Assembly (NCBI RefSeq): GCF_002127325.2
Contig: NC_035436.2
Span: 24,625,506-24,689,505, forward strand
Direction: 5' to 3'
Source of the DNA: Helianthus annuus
Taxonomy: Eukaryota > Streptophyta > Magnoliopsida > Asterales > Asteraceae
Length of the DNA: 64,000 bases
The notes beneath the pieces are model-generated. The model did not search any database and had not been told where the DNA came from. It saw only the letters and a list, made by a program, of their open reading frames with translations. The position numbers were made by a program, and so were the translations under genes. Numbering within the stretch: position 1 is the stretch's first letter; every line of letters begins with the position of its first letter. Shown here piece after piece: positions 55,572 to 64,000 of this stretch.

Positions 55572-58500
55572 ATGGATACTGATTTTTATAATGCTTTTGC
55601 TACTCCAACATCGATTACCCAAAGTGCTTTGATTGAAAATGAAACCGGAACGTCTCAAAAACCACCGAAACTCATGGATATTGATGATTACAATGTGTGG
55701 TCGGAACGATTCGGAAATTGGGTTGAAGCTTATCATCTTGACGCGTGGGAACATACTGAAGTACCATATACTAAACCCACAAAAGACAATATTGAGAATG
55801 CTGCTCCGCTAACACTTAGAGAGATGGATACTGCACAAAAGAAGAAGTATCGAGATGAAAAATTGATGGTCAGTCTACTTCAGCAGGCAATAAAAGAAGA
55901 TATTCTGATTTTGCTTCAACATGACGGAACTGCATATTCGATTTGGACAGAGTTGGAAGCAAAGTTTACGGGAAGTGATGAAATGTTGAGAAACAAAATG
56001 TCTCTCATGAAAAAGGAATTTGATTTGTTTCGGGGATTGAAAAATGAAACCACCAAACAAATTATTGATCGATATTGTAATTTGGTGAGAAATATGACAA
56101 AGTTAGGTGTTAAGAAAAGCACTGATGAATTAGTTGAAAAACTTGCAGATGCTCTTCCACACGAAACATGGGGAACTTTTCTGATGATGCTAAAGTCTAA
56201 CAGAAAAGATTTCAGAGCTATGACTTTGGGAGATTTTATCAAACATTTAGAAGCTCAAGAGATGGAGCAGAGAAAGATCGCTAGGATGAAGAATTACGAT
56301 GGCGAGCAGGATATCAGTTTATACTACAAGCATGGTGTTACTGATTCAACTAAGTTCTCTCCTAAGATCGAAACTGCTTACAGTGTTAAAGATTCTGTTG
56401 AAAAGAAGACATCTCAGGGATCAAGCAGCAGCACAAGATTTTCAACTTTCGATCCTAACATTTCTGTAACAAAGAATGGTAGAAAACTTCAGTGTAACAT
56501 TGTGTTAAGCCTTGAAAATGATCAAGACTACACTGAAGATATTGCAAAAAATCAAATGTCTTTGTTAGGAATGATTTTAGAATCTTATAGTTGTTTTGTT
56601 GCAGGAAAGATCGGAAATCCAATGCTCACGAAAGAGGATTACGATCAGATTGATGCTGAAGAAATGGAATTGATGGATATAAAATGGTGTATGGCGAGTG
56701 TGATGAGACGTGCTGAAAAGTTCAAACAAATTACCGGCCGTGATGATTTTCGTGATGCAAACGTTTCAACTTTAGGTTTTGATAAATCTAAAGTTACGTG
56801 TTTTCGTTGCAGGGAGAAGGGGCATTTCAAGAGGGAATGCAAAAACCGTGAAGCTACCGGTGCCCAGAATCCTTTCGGAAACAATGATTATCACAAGAAG
56901 GCCATCTATCATCAAATCACTCAACCAGCACAGCAGCATCAAGCACAAACAGCTCATGGAAGAGATGTGGTTGATAAAAAGGCTTGTGTTGTTAGTCAGG
57001 GAAAATATGATAATTTTACATGGGAAAAATATCTTCCAAAAGAAAGCAAAGTGTGTGTAGCTGAACAAAATGATGAGAAGTTGGCTGAAGAATTTACTTG
57101 GGATGATTTTTGTCCAGATCAAGACTTTGTGGCTAAAAATTCTTCTCATGCTTTCTTTGCTAATGCTTATGATTTGAAATGTGCAGAAAGATGCAGAAAA
57201 GTCATGGAAGCTGCTGAAGAGAGACGAAGAAAGCTCGAGGAAGAAGCTGAAGAGGAAGAGAGATTGAAGGAAGAAGCAAAAGCTGAGAAATTGAGAAGAG
57301 CTCGATTTTTAAATTCAAGCAAGACGGTCAAAGAGGTTCCTGAATTTGAGGTTAAAGTGAATACTGAACCGATCATGGTCCAAGAAAAGTGTATGAACTG
57401 TGATTCGCTGATCAAGCAGAACAATGAGTTGCTGCACAACATTCACAAGTTGAAAGAATCATATGATACTATGAACAGAGAAATCAACAAATATACAGAT
57501 TCTGATGGTGAACAAGCTGAAGCTATGAATACTTTGAAGATAGCATATCTGAGACAGCTTGATACGGCGAACTATAACATAAAGAAATGTGCAGATCTCG
57601 AGCTTGAGTTGGCAACACAAAAGATAGAAACTGAGAAAGTTAAGAAATTACTAGACAGTTACTCATGTTCTACTTTTGTTGTTGACAGGATTTATCCAGT
57701 GGTGAAAGATTTGAAGACTTTTGAAGAAGTGAAGATATTTGAAGAAGAAAAATCTGTGACAAAAGATGAAGAAAAATTGAAGATTTCTGGTAAGAAACCG
57801 AGTGTATCTTACAATAGATGTCCGCCCCCGGTCGAAAATGGATATTCACCCCGAAATCCAAATTCAGAAAGAGTCAATAAAGCGATCAATTTGAAATGGG
57901 AGTCTGGGCCGTCGGATAACTTGCCAGAAAATATCGATGTAACATACACGTCATCAGACACTGATCATGAGTCAAAGTTGATAAAAAGTATGGTCGATCA
58001 GGTGTTAGACACAGATGACAATGAGGAATCAAAACCGAAGTCTAAACCCGAGTCAAAGTCTGGGTCCAGTGCGTCAAAGCAAACAGTCAAAAAGGACAAA
58101 CGGGTTTATGCTAAAGAATTTTTACTTTCGAAATCTAATTTGAATGATGAATCAGTCAAAGTGGCATATACTTTGAAAGGTTCTGACAAATTATATTCAG
58201 ATGAAAGTTTTCCAATAAGAAGTGTCAGAATTGAAATGATTCAAAAGGTTTTCAAAATCACAGAAATTAATATTTCTGAAATAAAAGATTTTAATCTTAA
58301 TGGAAAACCTAAACAATACACTTCAAGAGATCAACAGAGAATTAACAAGAAAATGGGTTACAATTGTGGTTATAGTTTCCAAAAGAAACCAAACCATGAT
58401 CGTAATTACAAAAAGAAAGGTCTTGGTTTTGCTCCACAGAAAAACTATAAAAACGAAAAAGTTTATAAACCAAAAACAATGTTTGTTGCAGGAAAAACTA

Positions 58501-59282
58501 CAGAAGCTGAAAAGGAAAAATCATTCAGAAATCAGACAAATCAAGAATTCCTTGCTAAGAAGCAAGAGGGCATGAAGAAAGAAGACCCGAAAAAGGTTGA
58601 AAAGAGATCTTGTTATCAGTGTAAAGCTGTGGGTCATGTTGCGAAAGATTGTCCAAAGACATTTCGACCAAAACAAGAAGTCTCAAGAAAAATGAAAGAA
58701 AAAGTTGTTGAGAAGACTGAACTGTCAACCCGGAAGTTCACAGGCTTTGAGAATTCAACTTATGAGAAAGGAGAATGTTCAAAGAGTGCTTCCAAAAGAA
58801 TAGACAATGCTACAAATCAGAAATGGGTTGTAAAAGGTTCAGGTAACAAGTCTGGTGATGAATCTGATTCCATAAAATCAGAGGAGCCACGTGTTGAGAA
58901 AAAGATTGAAAAGAAAGTTCAGAAAGTGGACGATGTGAATTTTCCGCCACTAAGTGCTAAAAATTACAAATCTAAAATCGGAAAAGTTGACATTTCAAAT
59001 CAGTTTTATTCTGACAAGAAGAAAATTGATGTTGAAAAAACTTTCAACGGAAATGTAAAACGCATCTTTGGAAAAATGGTCAGTGGTAAGGCCCAAAGCA
59101 TTCAGGATTTTTATGCTTCCAAAGGATGGGTTTACAGGTCGGTTGAAAGAAACAATGAAAATGATGAGGTTACACCCAAGGAAGGTCAGGCTTGGGTGGA
59201 TATATTTTTTTTCAAGAATGAAAACCTGACTTGCCGGAGATCCCAAGATGGTATTGCGGATCATGAATCGGCATCTTTCTAA
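55572..59282 (+). CDS. gag: Large Gag of copia D (1236 aa), uninterrupted, two CCHC knuckles
   Basis: ATG 55572 begins MDTDFYNAFATP and the frame runs to TAA 59280-59282. Residues about 35-240: UBN2-type capsid region (DIDDYNVWSERFGNW; LADALPHETWGTFLMM; LEAQEMEQRKIARM). CCHC 1 is at 410-423 (CFRCREKGHFKREC). About 540-700: charged coiled coils (EERRRKLEEEAEEEERLKEE). About 755-775: NRCPPPVENGYSPRNPNSE. CCHC 2 is at 1014-1027 (CYQCKAVGHVAKDC), then a basic Lys/Ser-rich tail. It is about three times the size of copia F's Gag. Related plant proteins are often labelled 'transcription factor interactor and regulator CCHC(Zn) family', but the LTR context makes Gag the better call. The intact frame suggests recent selection or youth. 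Confidence 0.9.
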   Translation: MDTDFYNAFATPTSITQSALIENETGTSQKPPKLMDIDDYNVWSERFGNWVEAYHLDAWEHTEVPYTKPTKDNIENAAPLTLREMDTAQKKKYRDEKLMVSLLQQAIKEDILILLQHDGTAYSIWTELEAKFTGSDEMLRNKMSLMKKEFDLFRGLKNETTKQIIDRYCNLVRNMTKLGVKKSTDELVEKLADALPHETWGTFLMMLKSNRKDFRAMTLGDFIKHLEAQEMEQRKIARMKNYDGEQDISLYYKHGVTDSTKFSPKIETAYSVKDSVEKKTSQGSSSSTRFSTFDPNISVTKNGRKLQCNIVLSLENDQDYTEDIAKNQMSLLGMILESYSCFVAGKIGNPMLTKEDYDQIDAEEMELMDIKWCMASVMRRAEKFKQITGRDDFRDANVSTLGFDKSKVTCFRCREKGHFKRECKNREATGAQNPFGNNDYHKKAIYHQITQPAQQHQAQTAHGRDVVDKKACVVSQGKYDNFTWEKYLPKESKVCVAEQNDEKLAEEFTWDDFCPDQDFVAKNSSHAFFANAYDLKCAERCRKVMEAAEERRRKLEEEAEEEERLKEEAKAEKLRRARFLNSSKTVKEVPEFEVKVNTEPIMVQEKCMNCDSLIKQNNELLHNIHKLKESYDTMNREINKYTDSDGEQAEAMNTLKIAYLRQLDTANYNIKKCADLELELATQKIETEKVKKLLDSYSCSTFVVDRIYPVVKDLKTFEEVKIFEEEKSVTKDEEKLKISGKKPSVSYNRCPPPVENGYSPRNPNSERVNKAINLKWESGPSDNLPENIDVTYTSSDTDHESKLIKSMVDQVLDTDDNEESKPKSKPESKSGSSASKQTVKKDKRVYAKEFLLSKSNLNDESVKVAYTLKGSDKLYSDESFPIRSVRIEMIQKVFKITEINISEIKDFNLNGKPKQYTSRDQQRINKKMGYNCGYSFQKKPNHDRNYKKKGLGFAPQKNYKNEKVYKPKTMFVAGKTTEAEKEKSFRNQTNQEFLAKKQEGMKKEDPKKVEKRSCYQCKAVGHVAKDCPKTFRPKQEVSRKMKEKVVEKTELSTRKFTGFENSTYEKGECSKSASKRIDNATNQKWVVKGSGNKSGDESDSIKSEEPRVEKKIEKKVQKVDDVNFPPLSAKNYKSKIGKVDISNQFYSDKKKIDVEKTFNGNVKRIFGKMVSGKAQSIQDFYASKGWVYRSVERNNENDEVTPKEGQAWVDIFFFKNENLTCRRSQDGIADHESASF

Positions 59283-61235
59283 ATCTGTTTGTGAAGTTGC
59301 AGGACTTGCCGGAACTCCCAGGTTTGTAAGCGAGGAGTAGGAATCGGCACCTTGAGAATTCAACCAAAAGATGGTAATTGGTTGAAAAACAGGTTTGAAG
59401 AGCTTGAATTGCTAAACTTACAAGTGATTGTATGGTAGTGATTGGTGTAGATCTTTCAAGTGGTTAAATCAAGGTCATTGAATTGGACTTGATTTAATTA
59501 TCATTCAAGAATTTGGTAAACAAAGTGATGATTTGAACCCCATTTTACAAAAGATAAAAACAACTAAACTTATTTTCCGGAAAAACCATTCTGATTAAAA
59601 CAAACTTAAGTGTTTTGAAATCATTATGGGAAAATAGTTTGTTGTGAGGGGAAGTTCTGATTGTTTAAGCCAAACGGATGGAGAATTGAAGTGTTTTGAT
59701 ATCAGTTGTCATGTTATGTACAGTTTGTTTTCAATTTTCTTTAGATGTATTTGAATTTTAGGGGGAGTAAGAATTTTTAGAAAATCCAAAAACATCAGAA
59801 AATTTGAAAAAGCCAAAAACATGATAAAATTGAAAAATGAGTTTTTGTTGCGAAAAAGAGGAAATGATAGTACATCAGTGAACTATCACGACATGCTAAA
59901 GAAATGTAAAGTTTAAATGTGATAAACAATCTTACTGCGGATGTGTCAGTAGGTTTTCGCACATTTAGTAAATTGAAACGAGATATAAACCTAAATCAAA
60001 CTTGCTTGATTCGTGGGTAACTATTCTTGGATATATGGGTAACCCCCGAAATCTTGTTTGAAAGGTCCCGTATTCTGAGATACTAGGTCTTTATGCTCAG
60101 TGATATCTGGGGTATTATTCCGGGACTTCTGCTGTATGGAAATACTGACCTAGTCCCCGAATAATACTTTCTGCAAAAAAGCTTTGAAATATAAGTGCCG
60201 CCCTCAGCAAACTGATTAAACAATAAAATTGGTAATCTTTGCTGTTGTAACAAAAGATCCTCTAAAGGGGACCCACCAAAAGTCGAAGCCGTCATCTCTC
60301 TGCGTATACGGAAGTATCGACCTGAGCTCTCACGGCCCTCGCACATTACCCCTTTACAGATATCATCTGTGGTATACTCACCTGTAAGACTGAATATTTG
60401 GGATCTGGATACGGGAGTATATTCAAGTGGAGTGATACACAATTAAGTTTAAGTCTCTAAAACATTAATATCGTATCTCGAATCGATTGAAATTTGTGTT
60501 GAAAATTTAAGTGGACAAACATACTGACAATCTAGGTAAATTGTTTAGAACTTAACATGTAATCAAGCTTAACGGTGTTTGTGATATGCTTCAAAACTGA
60601 TATGATCCTCTTGCACAAACTCACAAAAATATTGTCTGTAAATATTTCATTTTTCTGCATTTACTTTCATTCCGAAAAATCAAAAAGATTTTCAGTGTGT
60701 TTTAGCATAAATTTTGAAAAAAAAATCAAAAAGATTTTCGAAAACTGATGTTGATATGCTGATTTTCGAAATTCAAAGTGCTAAGCTTGAAGAACTGGTT
60801 TGGGGAGTGTTTGAGAGTTAAATGATGAAGTTGTTTTTGATAAAAACCAGTAATGTTCTTGAATGCAAAATCATTATTGCTGATTGGTTTTATATAGTTT
60901 CTAAAATTGTTGAAAAGTTTATCTTTATAGAAACTTATGTTTGGGTAGAGATTGTACAGGTGTTAAAGAGCCAGGTTTCGATCTAGAACCTGATGAGAGC
61001 CTGTTAAAGATCTCAGAACCAGTGAAAGATTGACTTTCAGACTACGATCCCAGCTGTGTGAGAGGGGGAGTCTGAAGACACCGAGTCAACATTCAAGAGA
61101 GAAGAGTTTGTTGATGATGGAGATAGAGAACCAGGATTCTTGGAATGACAAATATTTCAGAGGCAGATTGTCGACTGATGAAGCTTGTAGATTGCAGACT
61201 GGAATGAAGACATTGATGAAGACTCCGTCAACATC
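59283..61235 (+). other. Non-coding 3' part of copia D
   Basis: No pol domain seen. It includes TTTTAGGGGGAGTAAG (59757-59772), a PPT-like run far upstream of the real one, and a 60060-60440 stretch with TCTGGGGTATTATTCCGGGA. Confidence 0.6.
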
Positions 61236-61247
61236 CGAGGGGGAGTT
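61236..61247 (+). promoter_or_regulatory. Polypurine tract of copia D
   Basis: GAGGGGGAGTT lies directly before the 3' LTR start at 61248. Confidence 0.88.
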
Positions 61248-61280
61248 TGTTAGTGCACCTACGTCTGCTGACTACGTCTT
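61248..61280 (+). repeat. 3' LTR stub of copia D (33 bp)
   Basis: Repeats the first 33 bases of the 5' LTR (to CTACGTCTT) and then stops at the end of element E. GTCTT (61276-61280) is the expected 5-bp target duplication. Confidence 0.92.
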
Positions 61281-62452
61281 TGACGTGATGTCGTGGGTCA
61301 CGCAAATTTAATCCCTAAACAACTGTAGTTAGCGGTAGTAGGGTATCGAACTCAGGGAGTATGTGGAAAATGTGTTGATTGTGTAGCTTTGTATTTATAC
61401 TAAAATTAAACTAACTTACAGAAAATTAAAATTCAAGATTGTGGATTGTTGTTTTGGAAAACTAAATTAAGAACTAATTCAAATCAAAGTAGGTTGTAAA
61501 CAATTAGGAGAGAACAGTGATCACCCTAGGATTCGGTTTCTTCGAACAGTTGTGTGCAATTTCACTAGAAAGAGTTACATAGACATAACTCGTGTATGTG
61601 TGATTGAAGTGATAAAAGGGAACAAAGTACTCGGATTAGATAATGCGAGGTTGTTTCCCGATGACCTATTAACCAATAACCAACCCTAACCCTTCCCGTG
61701 ATATCTCGGTTGCCAACGGCACCAAGAACGTACGATCGAGACTAGAAATTGTAATATGGATTAACACGCTACAATCAATCAAACATACACCATGACATTC
61801 AAGCAACGCAAGATATCATTCTAGAAATGCAGAAATTTAACACACAAAAGTCTTAGAAACATTCACCTAGGATGATCACCGAAGAGTTTAGCCGGACATG
61901 GCTCGGTGAATCATCATCAACATCAATCTAATGTTCATAAAGATTAAAAACACAAACCGAATGTTTAGAAATGTTCACAAACCAAGCAAGTACTCCAAAT
62001 TCGCTCCCAAAGTCTCCAAGAACCGTCAATGATGAGATAATCCCAAAAGACACACAAAAAACGAATATATTATGGCAGTTACACTTTTCACGTTCAGGCA
62101 CCACCGTAAATTACGGCTCCACCGTAATTTACGGTGGTCATCAAAGTGTTACGGTGAGTCAAGCCTGGTTTACGGTGCAGCAGAAATAAGAAAATGGGTC
62201 ACCGTAAATTACGGTGGTACCGTAATTTACGGTACCAAGCTGCCTTCACTTCTTTGTTTTGTCTTGTGTTCTTCTCTCGACCCGTTTCCACCAAAGCATC
62301 CATAAGCTGCCTTTTATCCATCGCTTATCTCCTAATTTGCACCTGAAACATAAGCATCGTAGTTATCTAATTCAAGATAATTACACGGCTAAATGGAGGA
62401 TTATTTCATGTTTTAACATACTTAAGGGTTGTCCAAAGGACCACCCGTCACA
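61281..62452 (-). repeat. 3' LTR of element E (1172 bp)
   Basis: Ends TG...CA: TGACGTGATG at 61281 and ...CCCGTCACA at 62452. On the minus strand it follows a PPT. Inside lie the twin palindromes at 62101-62236. Confidence 0.75.
62101..62236. repeat. Twin 37/38-bp near-palindromes in the LTR of element E
   Basis: 62101-62137 and 62199-62236 carry CACCGTAAATTACGG joined to its reverse complement. Start-to-start spacing is 98 bases, and CTGGTTTACGGT lies at offset +64, as in element B (48365-48498). Confidence 0.9.
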
Positions 62453-62465
62453 TCCCCACACTTAA
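62453..62465 (-). promoter_or_regulatory. Polypurine tract of element E
   Basis: On the minus strand TTAAGTGTGGGGA abuts the LTR that begins TGTGACGGGTGG. It gives the orientation of E. Confidence 0.7.
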
Positions 62466-63727
62466 CCGTTGCTTGTCCCAAGCAACTCATCAACATAACT
62501 TCGAAACAAGTGATCAAATCAAGCCAAACAACTCATGCAATTTCTTTACCAACCCCTTTTCAATGCCCCAAGCAATACACCCCTCACAAATTCTCTCCTC
62601 TCGGCTACAAATGGAAACTAGCAAAGATAAGCTAGGCACACACTAGGCAAACGGGTGGTTGCACAATCATAAGCTTGTACCTGAATCAATCATTCTCCTA
62701 TAACGGGTCAAACATGAATGCAAATCAAAGGGGCTTAAAGGTTGTAACGTGGCTAGGTGTATGGGTAGGAAATGGAATATATATGAGTAGCGAAAATTCG
62801 ACCCGGTCTTTTTATTACAACTACCAAAAACAACTAACAATGCATACTACTATATACAAGACAATGAAACCTTCTTTTTTTTTTTTTTTTCTTTTCATTT
62901 TTTTTTCACACAAAACGAAAATACACTAACCATGACTATTTCAAACTCATAAACTACTAATTATATCACTAATGCTATAAGACCGGGTCAAATTTGGGTA
63001 CATTTTCAAGTAAGTAGCTAGGGGAAACAAATGATAGGCTTTAGGCACAAAATTGGGCAACTAAATGACCAAACCCCCGCCCCTCTCACTACCATGCTCA
63101 TATATATAACTTATGAGGTCCAACCCCCCAAATCCCACACTCACTCACACAACCGACGAGGCTACCTAATGCCCTTATCCTTTCTACATTCATGTCTAAC
63201 AACGGATTCAAATTGCATTCAAGCACAAGTTCTAACACACCCCCACCCGTAGCCACTCTCATCAAAGATTATTTATATACACGTGTGGCTACAACTCTTA
63301 CCAAGAATGAAAAGGGTAATAAGGGTTGCCGGTGTATTGACTTGGGGATAAATTGGGGCGACAAGATTTCACATTGTTTTGCTCGGCTTAAAAATTTTTT
63401 TTCAAAAATCTTCAAAAAAATTCCCCCCATCCCCACACTTGGGATACATTGTCCCCAATGTATGGCTTGGGAGGTTTTGATCACTACTTCAATCAACATC
63501 CACAAGAAGCTTCTCATCTCAAACCCCAAATTTCTTTTTTTTTTTTATTTTTTTTTATTTTTTTTTTCATTTTATATTTTTTTTATGTTTTTCATTTTAA
63601 ACACAACACCACCCACCAACCAAACCCAACAATCAATCATATGATCAATCACCACCCATCCTCCCACCATAATCAACATAAACTAACAAATATATACAAA
63701 CTATACAAGAGAGAGAATACCACCTGA
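62466..63727 (-). other. Non-coding 3' interior of element E
   Basis: T- and C-rich on plus, with homopolymer runs. No domain recognised. Confidence 0.55.
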
Positions 63728-64000
63728 TCAATAATAACGCGGTCCTGGGGGCCCAAAAATGGACGACATCATATCGCTCCATTCTCCAAACCCGAACGAG
63801 CCGCTACTGCTTCCCTCTTGTTGTTGTGGTCCCTCTTGCCGTCTTGGATCAAGCCACTGAGAATGGTGGAGTTGTGGAGTCGGATACGAAACGCTGCCAT
63901 CATACGGTGGCAATGAGGCATAATCCACATGTTGTGGATCCTCAGCCACCGGCCTTCCGGCATGCCAATCCGCATGCATCCGCCTCATCTGATCATCGTG
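63728..64000 (-). CDS. C-terminal end of an ORF of element E, partial
   Basis: The frame is open from the window edge to TGA 63728-63730, at least 90 residues. It includes MRRMHADWHAGRPVAEDPQH, a Pro/Tyr-rich PPYDGSVSYPTPQLHHS, Gln-rich and Ser/Gly-rich parts, and the end GPPGPRYY. The first Met in view (63988) is preceded by open frame, so the true start is outside. The composition suits the disordered tail of a Gag-type or extra ORF of a large gypsy element. No catalytic motif is visible; the identity is a guess from position. Confidence 0.5.
   Translation of the reverse strand, partial: HDDQMRRMHADWHAGRPVAEDPQHVDYASLPPYDGSVSYPTPQLHHSQWLDPRRQEGPQQQEGSSSGSFGFGEWSDMMSSIFGPPGPRYY

Larger units (their letters stand above)
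54026..61280 (+). mobile_element. Gag-only Ty1/copia element D, cut by gypsy element E in its 3' LTR
   Basis: The 5' LTR (54026-54558), PBS, leader, one large gag ORF (55572-59282), about 2 kb without genes, a PPT and the first 33 bases of the 3' LTR are present. No protease, integrase or RT is encoded. This is the plan of terminal-repeat retrotransposons that keep only gag, which need Pol from a relative. Confidence 0.9.
61281..64000 (-). mobile_element. Ty3/gypsy-like element E (3' LTR and adjoining interior), runs off the window
   Basis: One LTR (61281-62452), then on the minus strand a purine tract (TTAAGTGTGGGGA), about 1.3 kb of non-coding DNA with long T runs (62875-62905, 63533-63590), and the C-terminal end of an ORF. 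The AGTGTGGGGA purine tract also occurs near 63430. These features are common in large plant gypsy elements of the Athila/Tat kind; the lineage is an inference. The other LTR would lie beyond 64000. Confidence 0.75.

Noticed and set aside
63192..63644. 150-codon plus-strand ORF near the right edge
   Set aside because: Phe-rich because of poly-T runs, and it is antisense to the direction of element E; no domain seen.

Overview
The window is nuclear DNA of a flowering plant, most likely a eudicot of the daisy family (Asteraceae). I infer the family from the type of Ty1/copia Gag, the ULP-containing MULE and the style of the Ty3/gypsy LTRs; nothing here proves the species. It is almost entirely transposable elements. 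I find one ordinary host gene (26703-28053, a secreted protein of the plant GPI-anchored At5g19250-like family). I see no rRNA or tRNA gene, CRISPR array or bacterial-type feature.

Layout. (1) 1-~11640: the inner part and right end of a large Mutator-like element (MULE). A ULP1-like cysteine protease gene on + (868-6711, broken) faces, tail to tail, an apparently intact five-exon FAR1/MURA-type transposase gene on - (11243-7877, 817 aa). Introns and spacers are packed with degenerate palindromes built on CACATGTG/CACGTG. (2) 12913-18365: an old Ty1/copia copy ('copia 0') with a decayed gag, split by a 2611-bp solo Ty3/gypsy LTR (15234-17844, 5-bp target duplication). (3) ~18400-25110: a MULE-like element with inverted termini. 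It contains a complete, young copia element F (18584-24166, LTRs identical by eye, separate gag and pol ORFs) and a tRNA-derived SINE (24616-24816, 17-bp target duplication). (4) 25138-25565: a foldback element. (5) 26703-28053: the host gene. (6) 28288-33156: a PIF/Harbinger element (TAA duplication) with a broken Myb-like ORF1. The intron of that ORF holds two Pack-MULE-like elements with perfect 9-bp duplications; one carries a ubiquitin-activating-enzyme E1 fragment.

(7) 33163-64000 is a nested stack that can be read base by base from target duplications. Copia A (gag from 34142) is cut at 36954 by gypsy element B. B's 5' LTR is cut by gypsy element C (38150-46929, minus strand). B's 3' LTR is cut by copia D (54026-61280, one 1236-codon gag ORF, no pol). 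D's 3' LTR is cut by gypsy element E (from 61281, runs off the window). LTR pairs differ at about 0.2% of sites (B, C) or not at all (F), so most of this assembled recently. A, B, C and D show no pol in the part seen; only F encodes a complete enzyme set.

The least expected signals are two. First, each copia copy of the A/D/0 family has its own short 'keyword' repeat present both in its LTR and in its pre-gag leader. Second, a ~135-bp module made of two 37-bp near-palindromes, with identical internal spacing, is shared by two different gypsy LTRs (B and E) in opposite orientation relative to the elements.
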